This document shows positions 51,758-60,329 of a stretch of 64,000 nt of DNA, piece after piece. The DNA is taken from the NCBI RefSeq assembly GCF_000955975.1, contig NZ_JYJF01000019.1:11573-75572 (forward strand), read 5' to 3'. The first letter of the stretch is position 1. Each line of letters begins with the position of its first letter. The DNA comes from Saccharothrix sp. ST-888 (GTDB taxonomy: Bacteria; Actinomycetota; Actinomycetes; Streptomycetales; Streptomycetaceae). The notes under the pieces are model-generated. The model did no database searches, had not been told where the DNA came from, and worked only from the letters and a program-made list of their open reading frames with translations. The position numbers and the translations under genes are program-made.

Positions 51758-52942
51758 TCACGCGCGGACCGTGCGGCCCCGGTGCAGGCTGCCGCCGACG
51801 TCCGCGAACACCAGGTCCAGGCCCTGGCCCTGACGCTCGGTGTGGAGGTGCAGATGGGGTTCGCTGCTGTTGCCCGAGTTCCCGACCTGGCCGAGCAGCT
51901 GCCCGGCGCCCACCTCCTGGCCGACCGTCACCGCCACGGTGCCCGGCCGCAGATGGGCGAGCATGACGAGCTCCGTGCCGGTGTCGATGACGACATGGTT
52001 GCCGTACAGCGGGCCGTACCGGATGACGCCGGGCACCTGGTCCGCCAGCCCGTCGACCGCCGCCACCACCCGCCCGTCGCAGGGCGCGAACACCTCGGCC
52101 CCGTACGCACGGTAGGAGGCGAGCGTCCGGGCATCGCCCCGGTACGAGCCGCTGCCGCCGACCTGGAGCAGGTCGACGGCTCCGCGCTGCTCGGGCACGT
52201 CGACATGGTGGTTCAGGTACCGGCCCCCGCCCTGGCCGACGTACCAGCCGCCACGCATCGGGAACCGGGCCAGCGGCACCGCAGGGCCGGTCCCCCAGCT
52301 GTGCCGGCGGGCCCGGATCAGCACTCCGGTACTCACACCTGCCAGCGCCGCCCCGACCACGAGTTGCATCCAGTCGTCGCCCAGCGGCAGCCGGGGAAGG
52401 CGCCAGGCCGAGCCGAGGGCCGCCAACGCCACTGCCTCGATCGGCCGGCGGCTCCACCAGGGCTCCATGCCCGCAGCGCCGTAGCCCTCGAACAGGACAC
52501 ACCCGAACGCGAGACCGAGCAGCGCGCCGGCCCACCCGGTGACGTCCGCCGAACTCCAGCAGCAGAAGGCCCAGTAGCCGATCAGCAGCCAGTAGAACGC
52601 CCTGACCAGGCGGCGCTGCACCGCCACCGGAAGCTCCGCACGGCCCTGCGGCACCGGGGAGATCAGCAGACCGGTGAGCAACCCGTCCCGGTCCACCCGC
52701 ACCCAGGCGAGCACCCGGCCGCCCGGCCCGGCCACCACCAACCCGGCCCGGCTGTCGGACACCTCCCGGAACCCGCCCACCCGCTCCCGGGTGGCAGCCA
52801 CGATCCGCCGCAACCGATCGGCCCCCACCCCCTCCACCACCCGCGGCGCCAACTCCGGCCACCGCCCCGGATCCGCCCACAGAAACCCGCGCAGCGCCTC
52901 AACCTCGGCGCGGCGATCACTCCCGTACCCAACCGACGACAT
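51758..52942 (-). CDS. membrane protein with C-terminal M23 peptidase domain
   Basis: 394 residues. An N-terminal soluble region (about 1-105) is followed by about four hydrophobic helices (105-205) and an M23/LytM domain, whose zinc ligands appear in YLNHHVDVPEQRGAVDL and SEPHLHLHTE. Unlike secreted hydrolases it has no signal peptide, and the peptidase domain follows the helices. It could remodel peptidoglycan at the membrane or be a non-secreted metallopeptidase-like protein. Confidence 0.78.
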   Translation of the reverse strand: MSSVGYGSDRRAEVEALRGFLWADPGRWPELAPRVVEGVGADRLRRIVAATRERVGGFREVSDSRAGLVVAGPGGRVLAWVRVDRDGLLTGLLISPVPQGRAELPVAVQRRLVRAFYWLLIGYWAFCCWSSADVTGWAGALLGLAFGCVLFEGYGAAGMEPWWSRRPIEAVALAALGSAWRLPRLPLGDDWMQLVVGAALAGVSTGVLIRARRHSWGTGPAVPLARFPMRGGWYVGQGGGRYLNHHVDVPEQRGAVDLLQVGGSGSYRGDARTLASYRAYGAEVFAPCDGRVVAAVDGLADQVPGVIRYGPLYGNHVVIDTGTELVMLAHLRPGTVAVTVGQEVGAGQLLGQVGNSGNSSEPHLHLHTERQGQGLDLVFADVGGSLHRGRTVRA

Positions 52943-53049
52943 CAGGGCAACCTACAAGACCCACCGGCACCCCCACGAGAGGACGCCCGGCGGCCCCAGT
53001 ACACACGAGCGCCCCGGCCGGGGTGCTGCGTTGGGGGTCAAAGGCGGTG
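52943..53049. other. short junction before the IS element
   Basis: 107 bp with no gene. The junction with the insertion element shows no target duplication with the other flank, so sequence has probably been lost here. Confidence 0.4.
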
Positions 53050-53081
53050 TGGGGTGACCCCCGGAATGTGGACACAGGGGT

Positions 53082-53981
53082 TTACGCCGCGAGTGAGAGT
53101 TTAGCCGTTGTGCGTTGCCGTTGTTCGAACTCCATCGGGGATAGGTAAGCCAGCGCGCTGTGGCGTCGCCGTGCGTTGTAGTACGTGAGCCACTGCAGGA
53201 TCGCTATTCGGGCCTGCTCCATCGTGGAGAACAGCGTCCTGTACAGGGCTTCTCGTTTGAGGCTCTGCCACAGGCTCTCGGCCAGGGCGTTGTCGTAGCT
53301 GGAGCCGACTCGACCCATGCTGCGACGGATCCCGTACCGGTCGCAGACGTCCGCGAACGCCCCTGAGGTGTATTGCGACCCGCGATCGGAGTGGAACACC
53401 ACCCCGGCTACCTCTCCGCCACGGGCCGCCACTGCCATCTCAAGGGCGTTGACGACCAGTTCGGCCCGCATGTGCGGGGCCATCGACCAGCCGAGGACCC
53501 GGCGTGAGCAGATGTCGATCACGCAGGCCAGGAACAGCCACCGGCCACCGACCTGGACGTAGGTGATGTCGCCGCACCAGCGCTGGTCGAGCCGGGAAGC
53601 GGTGAAGTCCCGCTGCACCAGGTCCGGCACCGGCGGCGCCACCGCCTCGGGGACGGTGGTCCGCTTCCGACGGCGAAGGTGGCGGCCGATGATGCCGTGC
53701 TCGCGCATCAACCGCGCCACCCGCTTACGGTTCACATGGTGTCCGGATCCCTGCAGGTCGGCATGCACACGCAGGACCCCGTAGGTCTCGCCGGAGTCGG
53801 AGTGGATCCTGCGGATCTCCGCCACCAGGGCCTGGTCCGCTGCCCGCCGCCCGAAACGGGCCTGTGCACCGGCCAGCCACCGGTAACAGCCCGAGCGGGA
53901 AACCTGCAGCACCCGGCACAGCCGCTGGACGCCGAACTCGCCGGCGTATTCGGAGATGAAGTCCCAGCGGCGGGACGTCAC
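53082..53981 (-). CDS. IS3-family transposase OrfB
   Basis: 299 residues from a GTG at 53981 that overlaps the OrfA stop by 4 bp. The rve-type DDE core is intact: RWCGDITYVQV (first Asp), VFHSDRGSQYT (second Asp) and NALAESLWQSLKRE (Glu), followed by YYNARRRHSALAYLSPMEFE. In IS3 elements the active product is usually an OrfAB fusion made by ribosomal frameshifting; the frame stays open upstream to 54041, which would allow it. Confidence 0.9.
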   Translation of the reverse strand: MTSRRWDFISEYAGEFGVQRLCRVLQVSRSGCYRWLAGAQARFGRRAADQALVAEIRRIHSDSGETYGVLRVHADLQGSGHHVNRKRVARLMREHGIIGRHLRRRKRTTVPEAVAPPVPDLVQRDFTASRLDQRWCGDITYVQVGGRWLFLACVIDICSRRVLGWSMAPHMRAELVVNALEMAVAARGGEVAGVVFHSDRGSQYTSGAFADVCDRYGIRRSMGRVGSSYDNALAESLWQSLKREALYRTLFSTMEQARIAILQWLTYYNARRRHSALAYLSPMEFEQRQRTTAKLSLAA

Positions 53982-54292
53982 TTCATCTCCTTGGCAAAAT
54001 ACTGGGCCGCCCGGCGGAGGATCTCCCGCTCCAGCTGCCACTCCTTCTCCGCCTTCAGCAGCCGGGCGTTCTCCGCCCGCAACCGGGCCAGCTCCTCCTG
54101 GTGCTCCTCCGCCCCGGACCCACCGGCCGGAGCCTGCCCGCCGCCGTCAGCCGCACGAACCCACAACCGCAGCGTCTCCCGAGTGATCCCCAGGTCAACA
54201 GCGACGTCCTTCATCGTCCGCCGCCCCACCGAGGCCCTCCACAACGCCACCGCGTCCGCCCGAAACTCCGAGGTGTACTTCCGCCCTGCCAT
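53978..54292 (-). CDS. IS3-family transposase OrfA
   Basis: 104 residues: the HTH (KYTSEFRADAVALWRASVGR, then DVAVDLGITRETLRLWVRAA) and a C-terminal leucine-zipper coiled coil (ELARLRAENARLLKAEKEWQ, LEREILRRAAQYFAKEMK), typical of IS3 OrfA. Intact. Confidence 0.9.
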   Translation of the reverse strand: MAGRKYTSEFRADAVALWRASVGRRTMKDVAVDLGITRETLRLWVRAADGGGQAPAGGSGAEEHQEELARLRAENARLLKAEKEWQLEREILRRAAQYFAKEMK

Positions 54293-54356
54293 ATGAACCG
54301 TCTTCCCGGACCATCAAGATCCGCCATCAGAGTGTCCACACCACAGGGGTCACCTC

Positions 54357-54509
54357 ATCTACGCCAGCGTCCTGCCCGAGCTGGCCTTCGCCCAGGCCGA
54401 GGCTGCCGCCGCGCTGGTGCCTCGGGCACGGCGTGAGGGTGCCCCGTCCGCCACCGCGATCGGCGCTGATGTGCAGTCCGCTCACGCATCGCTCACGCAG
54501 ACGGCCTGA
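54357..54509 (+). pseudogene. C-terminal remnant of a site-specific (tyrosine) integrase
   Basis: 51 codons in frame up to a TGA, beginning IYASVLPELAFAQAEAAAAL, which matches the Tyr-containing end of actinobacterial tyrosine integrases (T.YAHVLPE...). Everything upstream has been replaced by the IS element. It is followed by a terminator and then the tRNA-Lys att fragment, the usual order int, terminator, att. Confidence 0.75.
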
Positions 54510-54516
54510 GAACGCA

Positions 54517-54553
54517 GCAGCACCCCGACTAATCGAAGTAGTCGGGGTGCTGC
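54517..54553 (+). terminator. integrase terminator
   Basis: A perfect 15-bp stem (GCAGCACCCCGACTA and complement) with a 7-nt loop, directly after the integrase stop. Confidence 0.85.
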
Positions 54554-54592
54554 GCTGCAGGTCAGAGGGAGGTTTCCCCACCCCGTTCCACG

Positions 54593-54637
54593 TGGGCCGC
54601 CAGGGGCTCGAACCCTGAACCTACGGATTAAAAGTCG
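54593..54637 (-). repeat. att site: 3' fragment of tRNA-Lys(UUU)
   Basis: On the minus strand the sequence runs GACTTTTAATCCGTAG through a T-arm (CAGGGTTCGAGCCCCTG) to the acceptor strand GCGGCCC and discriminator A. This is the 3' part of a tRNA-Lys gene from the anticodon onward. The 5' half is absent (sequence diverges beyond GAC), so it is not a functional tRNA but the duplicated attachment core left by integration into a tRNA gene. Confidence 0.85.
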
Positions 54638-55040
54638 CAAGGAGATCACGCCGGACGATCCCGAGTGATCCGCTCAGTACTCATCGCTCCAGGTCGGAAG
54701 CCTTGGCGACATGATCGGTGCTGATTGATCACACGTCGTCCAAAGGCGTCCGGGCTCACTCCGGGCTCACCTTGGACTCACCTTCTGCACCTCGAATCAG
54801 GGGCCGTTGGTCGGGGCGAAGCTGCACCACCAAGGGGCGCTGGTCTCGCTGGCCAGCGCCCCTCCGATCTTCTGCAAGCCCGTGCGCCGGGGTCATCGCC
54901 CATAGGTCATGACAGTGACTCGCTCAGACCGAGGTCATGACGGTTCCCCATCCACCACCTCACAGCAAGGCCGGCCCTCTCCCACGCAACGGCCCGATGT
55001 CCAATGCGCCACGCAGAGCCGCACAGTCACGGCCCAGTGC
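54638..55040. other. end region of the integrated element, no gene
   Basis: About 400 bp between the att core and the NUDIX gene. I see no gene, but several ordered repeats: CCGGGCTCAC twice at 11-bp spacing with a third degenerate copy (54750-54781), a 10-bp-stem hairpin GGGGCGCTGG/CCAGCGCCCC (54834-54862), and AGGTCATGAC twice (54904-54913 and 54932-54941). They may be integrase arm sites or plasmid-type control sites. Confidence 0.5.
54750..54781. repeat. direct repeats near att (possible integrase arm sites)
   Basis: CCGGGCTCAC at 54750-54759 and 54761-54770, then TTGGACTCAC at 54772-54781: three units at 11-bp period, about 115 bp inside the att core. Confidence 0.5.
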
Positions 55041-55553
55041 TCACCAAGCGGACTGCCCGTCGTGGAGATAGCGAGTGTGGCCGTCCGTGAGGGCTCGTAC
55101 GGCGGCGTCGAGCCGACGTTGCAGGCGGCCTCGCAAGAGGCTTCGCACCTCTGGGACGGGCAGGAACGCAGCCTCGGACAGTTCGCCGTCCTGCGGCTGC
55201 AAGGCCGCCGATTCCTCGAGGTCGATCGTGCCGGCGTCGAAGATGAAGGCGATCTGGTCATCCCACGGGCCGTGTGGGGCAACCCAGTCCACGACCAGCA
55301 GGCCCCGGAGGCGGACGGTGAGGCCGAGTTCCTCGCGCAGCTCGCGCACAGCCGCCTCGTGGGGCGGCTCGTTCCCCTCGGCCATGCCGCCGGGAAGGTC
55401 CCAGCCCTCTTTGTAGGTCGGGTTCACGGTCAGGATGCGGCCGGCGTGGTCCCGCAGGATCACGTCGGCTGCCACGCGCTTGCGCGCCTGGCGGGCGTTG
55501 CCCTCGGCCAGGTAGGCGTTCCAAGCAACGGGATCAGCGGGCGATGGCCTCAC
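55041..55553 (-). CDS. NUDIX hydrolase
   Basis: 170 residues. The Nudix box is complete: GMAEGNEPPHEAAVRELREE followed by LGL. The substrate (nucleotide, sugar nucleotide or similar diphosphate) cannot be read. Its GTG start overlaps the stop of the TPR regulator gene by 4 bp, so it is co-expressed with it as element cargo. Confidence 0.88.
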   Translation of the reverse strand: MRPSPADPVAWNAYLAEGNARQARKRVAADVILRDHAGRILTVNPTYKEGWDLPGGMAEGNEPPHEAAVRELREELGLTVRLRGLLVVDWVAPHGPWDDQIAFIFDAGTIDLEESAALQPQDGELSEAAFLPVPEVRSLLRGRLQRRLDAAVRALTDGHTRYLHDGQSAW

Positions 55554-56812
55554 GATGTTCCTCCCCGAGGCGACGGGATGATGTCGGCGAGCAGCACCAT
55601 TCGCGCTCTGCGCGCCTCGTCGAATCGTGCCAGGTACTCACGTACAGGCTGGTAGTCGCGGTGCCGCCCCAGGAGTCTTCGCAGGTCGTCGAGTTGGTGA
55701 ACCACGCGTACGGAACCGAGGGCTGGGCTGGTCGCCAGCAACTCGTGACCGACTTGGACAGCGGCGTCCAAGTCGCCACGGTGGACATGGATTCCGGCGA
55801 GGGTGATCCGGCTGAAGGCGAGTGACCGCGTTCGACTCTCCTCGCGCAGCGAGACCGCCCGCTCAGCGTGACCAAGGGCGTCCTCGAACCGGCCGAGATC
55901 GGCGAAGGCAAGAGCTGATTCGCTGGCGAGGGTGGCGTGATCAAAAGGGCTCAGCCAGGGATGAGCGTCGCCGGCCCCTGCGATCAGCGCTGTCTGCGCC
56001 CGCTCGAGAGCGCGTTCAGCCGACGTACGTTGCCCAGCAGCAGCCAGCGCGCGGCCCTGCATGGTGTGGAGCCTGGCCATCAGGCTTGGCACGTGCGGGC
56101 CGCTACGGGCGAGGTTGACCCCGATACCTGACCAGTGTGCCGCCTGTGTCGGGTCGCCGGTCTGCAACGCCAGATGGCTGCTGCTGGCAGCGATGTTCGC
56201 AGCAAGCGGCAGATCACCAGAGGTCCGGGCGAGGGCCAAGGCCCGCGAGAAGTGCCGTTCAGCCCGGTCGTCCATGGCGGAGTCGTGGGCCATCCAGCCG
56301 GCCATCTCCGTCAACGCGGCGGCGACTGCGAACACTTGAGATCCGCTGGCGATGTCCACCAGGCGCGGTGCGATCTGGTCCGAGAGATGCCGGACGACAG
56401 CGCCGTACAGGCGGCTGCCGCCGGTCTGCCGGTCCGCATGACGGAACGCACCCACCGCCGCGAGGTCGTCGCCGTCTGCGGATGTCGCGGCTGGCGCGCA
56501 CGGCTGCGGCTCCGTTGTCGTCGCCGGTTCCCATGGTCGCCGAGCGAGTCCGAGTAAATGCCCGGGGATGTGGAAGGCATCGGCGATCTGCTCGAACACG
56601 GACAACTTCTCGACCCGTGTCCGGCCGTTCATGTAGTCGTACAGCCGCCCTTGGGTGATCTCCGCCGCCGCCGCGATCCGTCGTGTGCTCACTCCCCGCG
56701 CGTTGAGCAGACGGAACAGCGCGCCCATGTCCCGTTCCCTGCACGCGGACAACAGGCGCTCGTCCTCGAGCAGGCCGGCGACGACGTCTCGCGGATCGGG
56801 TTGACGGTCCAC
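55550..56812 (-). CDS. XRE-type regulator with TPR-like repeats
   Basis: 420 residues from GTG 56812, chosen because AGGGGAG sits 7 nt upstream; an in-frame ATG at 56929 has no such site. The N-terminal HTH (RLLNARGVSTRRIAAAAEIT, then QGRLYDYMNGR) is followed by tetratricopeptide-like helical repeats (AERHFSRALALARTSGDLPL, ALGHAERAVSLREE). Streptomycete proteins of this kind are often paired with a small HATPase protein, as here in the divergent gene. Ligand and targets are unknown. Confidence 0.8.
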   Translation of the reverse strand: MDRQPDPRDVVAGLLEDERLLSACRERDMGALFRLLNARGVSTRRIAAAAEITQGRLYDYMNGRTRVEKLSVFEQIADAFHIPGHLLGLARRPWEPATTTEPQPCAPAATSADGDDLAAVGAFRHADRQTGGSRLYGAVVRHLSDQIAPRLVDIASGSQVFAVAAALTEMAGWMAHDSAMDDRAERHFSRALALARTSGDLPLAANIAASSSHLALQTGDPTQAAHWSGIGVNLARSGPHVPSLMARLHTMQGRALAAAGQRTSAERALERAQTALIAGAGDAHPWLSPFDHATLASESALAFADLGRFEDALGHAERAVSLREESRTRSLAFSRITLAGIHVHRGDLDAAVQVGHELLATSPALGSVRVVHQLDDLRRLLGRHRDYQPVREYLARFDEARRARMVLLADIIPSPRGGTS

Positions 56813-57107
56813 TGGTTCGCTCCCCTGAAGGCGTGCACCGATCGTAGGCCCACCGACCCTTCCCTGACTCCAACTTGGGGTCACCTCACGGAGTCTCCTA
56901 AGCGGTGTCAGCTCTTCTTCAATGAGCATCAGCCACCCTGGCCGGTGAAGCACGGGGAAGAGAGCCAGGTGCGGCACGCCAGGCGGCCCCTGTCCTGCGG
57001 GATCGCCATAACCACCCAAGAGAGTGACGTTCGATGCCTCCTGCCCCTGCGCAGCCGACCACGCCGGTTCTCACCGCCGTTGTGGGCGCCGAGTCCGAAG
57101 TACCGCG
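56813..57107. other. divergent control region of the cargo
   Basis: 295 bp between the TPR regulator and the HATPase gene. It contains AT-richer sequence suitable for divergent promoters but no clear -35/-10 pair. No gene is seen. Confidence 0.4.
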
Positions 57108-57509
57108 ATGACCACTGCACTCGAGGCGGGACCGGCTGCCCGCTCCCGCTGCGTCCGGCACATGCCGTGCGCTCCCGAGTCGGCGCGGGTCGCCCGCCAA
57201 CTGGTAGCCGAGAAGTTCACCGAGTGGGGCCGCGAGGACCTGATCGACAACGCGCAGTTGGTCATCTCGGAACTTGTCGGCAACGCCGCCCGGCATACCG
57301 GGTGCACCCGCTTGTGTGTGCTGCTGCGCCTCGATGGAACAGCTGCTCGCATCGCGGTCCGCGACTCGTCCGGCGCGATGCCCGTCGTTCTTGGCGCAGG
57401 GGAGCGCGATGAGAGCGGTCGCGGCATGGGGCTGGTGGCCCTGCTCAGCAAGCAGTGGGGCGTCGAAGAAGCGCCGTTCGGCAAGTGGGTCTGGTCGCTG
57501 TTGGCCTGA
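57108..57509 (+). CDS. anti-sigma-type HATPase protein
   Basis: 133 residues of the RsbW-like/serine-kinase HATPase fold: NAQLVISELVGNAARHTGCT carries the N box, VRDSSGAMP is the G1-like box, and ESGRGMGLVALLSKQWG the G2 region. In streptomycetes such small proteins are numerous and partner with HTH proteins in developmental or antibiotic control. The start ATG 57108. It heads the plus-strand cargo genes, 88 bp before the ligase. Confidence 0.82.
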   Translation: MTTALEAGPAARSRCVRHMPCAPESARVARQLVAEKFTEWGREDLIDNAQLVISELVGNAARHTGCTRLCVLLRLDGTAARIAVRDSSGAMPVVLGAGERDESGRGMGLVALLSKQWGVEEAPFGKWVWSLLA

Positions 57510-57597
57510 CCCACGGGTTCCGGCGGCCGGACCGGTGTCGCGCCACCGCGCGCCGGCGCAGCATCTGGAATCCCTACTCACAGCAAAGGACGTGATC

Positions 57598-58530
57598 ATG
57601 TCTTCCATCCCACGTATCGCCGTCGTGACCGGCGGCCGGTCGGGCGAGCGAGATCGCTCGCTGCTCTCCGGCGAGGCCGTCCACGAGTCGCTGACTCGTC
57701 TCGGACTCGCGCACGTGATGCTCGACCCTGCCGAACCCGAGTTCGCCGACCGGGTCCTCGCCGTAGACGTGGCGTTCCTCGCAATCGCTGGCCAGTGGGC
57801 CGAGGACGGCAAACTTCAGGGTCTCTTGGAAAGCCTCGGCGTGCCGTACACGGGTTCCGGGGTGATGGCTTCAGCGCTCGGGATGTACAAGCCGACCGCG
57901 AAGAGCGTCGTTCAGGCGGCAGGGGTGAACGTGCTCCCGCACCTGGTGGTCCGGGCTGGTGACGATCCGGAGCTGTCGGCGAAGAACGCCGCTGCGACCC
58001 TCGGCCTTCCCGTGATCATCAAGCCGTGCTCCGAGGGTGGGTCCATCGGTATGCGCGTCTGCCGCGACGCGGCGCAGCTCCCCGCTGTACTGGCCGGCGG
58101 CGAGTGGCTGATCGAGCCGTTCGCCGATGGCACCGCCGTAACCTGCGGCGTCATCACCGTCGATGGCGATCTGATGGCGCTACCGCCGCTGGAGACACTG
58201 CCGACCACGGCCGAGTTCTACGACTACGCGGCCAAGCGCGACCCGAACGGCCACCGGTACCGCTGCCCGGCCGAGCTGCCCGAGCCGGTCATCGCCGCTG
58301 TGAAGCGCGCCGCCGTCGAAGCGCACCGAGCACTCGGCTGCCACAGCCACTCGCGGTCTGACTTCATGGTCGCCCCGGACGGTGAGGTGTTCTGGCTCGA
58401 GGTGAACACCCTGCCCGGTCTGTCCCCTCACGGGAACCTCGCCACCATGGCGAACGCGGCCGGAATCGGCTACGACCAGCTGATCACCGCCATCCTGGCC
58501 GCTGCTCACCACCAGGGGTACCGGCCGTGA
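57598..58530 (+). CDS. D-Ala-D-Ala-ligase-like ATP-grasp ligase
   Basis: 310 residues. The N-terminal domain begins RIAVVTGGRSGERDRSLLSG; ATP-grasp motifs are LPVIIKPCSEGGSIGM, EWLIEPFADG and FWLEVNTLPGLSP, the last typical of Ddl enzymes. It would join two amino acids, or an amino acid and an amine, with ATP. Being element cargo next to a PLP enzyme, it more likely makes a specialised dipeptide or modifies cell-wall precursor than replaces the housekeeping Ddl. AAAGGA precedes ATG 57598. The stop overlaps the next start (GTGA). Confidence 0.85.
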   Translation: MSSIPRIAVVTGGRSGERDRSLLSGEAVHESLTRLGLAHVMLDPAEPEFADRVLAVDVAFLAIAGQWAEDGKLQGLLESLGVPYTGSGVMASALGMYKPTAKSVVQAAGVNVLPHLVVRAGDDPELSAKNAAATLGLPVIIKPCSEGGSIGMRVCRDAAQLPAVLAGGEWLIEPFADGTAVTCGVITVDGDLMALPPLETLPTTAEFYDYAAKRDPNGHRYRCPAELPEPVIAAVKRAAVEAHRALGCHSHSRSDFMVAPDGEVFWLEVNTLPGLSPHGNLATMANAAGIGYDQLITAILAAAHHQGYRP

Positions 58531-59525
58531 GCGGCCCGAGCCTCCCGCTGGTCGCGGCCGACGTGTACGACGCTCAACGCCGCCTCCGCAATGTCGCCGC
58601 CTTCACCCCGGTCCTGTCGCACCCGGAACTCGACCAGGCAGCGGGCCGGGCGGTCGTGGTGAAGGCGGAGGCACTGCAACGAAGCGGGTCGTTCAAGTTC
58701 CGGGGCGCGTACAACGCCCTCGCCGGGCTCGCCCCGGACGCCCGGCAGCGCGGCGTGATCGGCGCATCCTCGGGCAACCATGCGCAGGCGCTGGCACTCG
58801 CCGGACGGTTGCTCGATGTCCCGGTGACCGTCGTCGTCCCTCACGACGCCCCACGCGCCAAGGTCGACGGCGCGCGATCCCTCGGCGCGCAGGTCGTCAC
58901 GTACCACCGGCAGCGGGACGACCGCGACCAGATCACGGCCGCCCTCGCCACGGACCACGGCTACACGGTGGTGCCCTCAGCAAACTCCCCGCACGTGATG
59001 GCCGGTGCCGGCACGGTCGCGCTTGAACTCGTGCGGCAGGCACCAGCGCTGGCCGCGATCCTGGTCCCGGTCGGCGGTGGCGGCCTCGCGGCTGGTACCG
59101 CCGTCGCTGCCAAGCACGTCAATCCTCGGATCAAGGTCATCGGCGTCGAGCCGGAGACCGGAGCGGATACCACTGCCTCCCTGCGGACCGGCACGCTCAC
59201 CGAGCTGCCGAACGTGCCGGACACGATCGCCGACGGCCTGCGGCACATCAGCCCTGCCCCGCTGCCGTGGGAGATCAATCGGGTGATGCTCGATGACATC
59301 GCGACTGTGACGGATGCTCAGATCGTGCGTGCCATGGCGGCCTCATTCCAGCACCTGAAGGTGGTGGTTGAGCCGTCCGGAGCCGTCGCGCTCGCCGCCC
59401 TGGAGCTAATCGACCTCGACCCCGGCCCGGTTGGTGTGGTCCTCTCCGGCGGCTCGGTCTCCATAAGCTCATTCCATCGCTTCATGACGGACCCGCCGCA
59501 CTGGAGAGAACTCACCCATGCCTGA
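58527..59525 (+). CDS. PLP-dependent threonine/serine dehydratase-family enzyme
   Basis: 332 residues, fold-type II PLP enzyme. The PLP lysine is in RSGSFKFRGA (about residue 56), then ASSGNHAQALALAG, the glycine loop VPVGGGGLAAG, and the C-terminal SGGSV. No ACT regulatory domain, so it is a catabolic-type dehydratase or a serine/threonine racemase-like enzyme. It could supply a D-amino acid or 2-oxo acid to the neighbouring ligase. GTG 58527 overlaps the ligase stop; its own stop overlaps the next ATG by 8 bp. Confidence 0.85.
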   Translation: MSGPSLPLVAADVYDAQRRLRNVAAFTPVLSHPELDQAAGRAVVVKAEALQRSGSFKFRGAYNALAGLAPDARQRGVIGASSGNHAQALALAGRLLDVPVTVVVPHDAPRAKVDGARSLGAQVVTYHRQRDDRDQITAALATDHGYTVVPSANSPHVMAGAGTVALELVRQAPALAAILVPVGGGGLAAGTAVAAKHVNPRIKVIGVEPETGADTTASLRTGTLTELPNVPDTIADGLRHISPAPLPWEINRVMLDDIATVTDAQIVRAMAASFQHLKVVVEPSGAVALAALELIDLDPGPVGVVLSGGSVSISSFHRFMTDPPHWRELTHA

Positions 59526-60141
59526 CCAGCCGCCGTCGCGCCATCCGATCCCCGTCATCACGCAGTACGCCAGTCCCGACCTGATCGCGGCGATCGCCTA
59601 CAGCGGCCGCCCGGCAGGCGAGGACCCGAACTGGCCCAACTCTGGAGCACCGGACCAGGAGACGTACGGATACTGGTGCCGACGATGGTGCGGCATGACG
59701 TGCCTCCGGATGGCGCTGTTCGCCCGCGACGGCAACGCCCCGACCCTGTACGAGCTGCTGCAAGGGGCACTCAAGTACGACGCCTACCGCCAGGAGCCGG
59801 ACGGTAGCGTGAGCGGACTGTTCTACCGGCAGTTCACCGAATACGCCGCCAACGCCTTCCACCTCCGGGCCGAGGTCATTACCGGCCTCACCCCGGACCG
59901 GCTCACAGCCGAGGTCGACAAGGGGCGCCTGGTGATCGCCTCGGTGCACAAGGAGATCCGGCGCCCCGACCGGCCCGCGACCGGCCGAGGCGGGCACCTC
60001 GTACTGGTCACCGGCCACCACAACGGGACGGTGTCGTTCCACAATCCGTCTGGCCACACCCCGGACGCGGTCAGCGCCACGTTGCCTGCTGCGACCTTTG
60101 ACCGGTTCGCCGCCCATCGCGGCATCACTCTGCACATCTGA
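59518..60141 (+). CDS. C39-like papain-fold cysteine peptidase/transferase
   Basis: 207 residues, no signal peptide. The triad is visible: Cys in RWCGMTCLRMAL (about residue 60), His in RGGHLVLVTGHH (about 159) and Asn in SFHNPSGH (about 175), in the order of C39-like peptidases. YQ-type N-terminal strand IPVITQYAS fits. It is translationally coupled to the dehydratase, so it probably acts in the cytoplasm on the product of the ligase/PLP pair, as peptidase, amidase or transpeptidase. This grouping is uncharacterised as far as I know. Confidence 0.75.
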   Translation: MPDQPPSRHPIPVITQYASPDLIAAIAYSGRPAGEDPNWPNSGAPDQETYGYWCRRWCGMTCLRMALFARDGNAPTLYELLQGALKYDAYRQEPDGSVSGLFYRQFTEYAANAFHLRAEVITGLTPDRLTAEVDKGRLVIASVHKEIRRPDRPATGRGGHLVLVTGHHNGTVSFHNPSGHTPDAVSATLPAATFDRFAAHRGITLHI

Positions 60142-60287
60142 ACCGCGCACCGCCTGGTCGCGGTACTTGGTCGGCTGCCCCCTCACACGCGCAGCGGGCA
60201 CAGCAACCGGTTGCGGCGCTCGTACAGATCTCCCAGACCCGTACATTTGGCGAGCTCCCTCCCCGGCGGTCCCGAACGTGTTCCCAC

Positions 60288-60303
60288 GGGGGCTATATCC
60301 CCC
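60288..60303. terminator. hairpin between convergent genes
   Basis: GGGGG and CCCCC with loop CTATAT, between the C39-like gene and the primase gene, which converge. Confidence 0.5.
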
Positions 60304-60329
60304 TGGGGGCACGCACCTTCTGCGAACGG

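Larger units (their letters stand above)
53050..54357 (-). mobile_element. IS3-family insertion sequence, about 1.3 kb
   Basis: Two transposase frames lie between imperfect terminal inverted repeats. The left end reads TGGGGTGACCCC and the right end, reverse-complemented, TGAGGTGACCCC; both continue to TGTGGACAC. The IS3 pattern of TG..CA ends fits. No direct target repeat is visible (left flank ..GCGGTG, right flank TCTACG..), suggesting deletion or recombination after insertion. The right end cuts into an integrase gene. Confidence 0.85.

Noticed and set aside
54593..54637. functional tRNA-Lys
   Set aside because: Only the 3' part from the anticodon is present; no D-arm or 5' acceptor strand.
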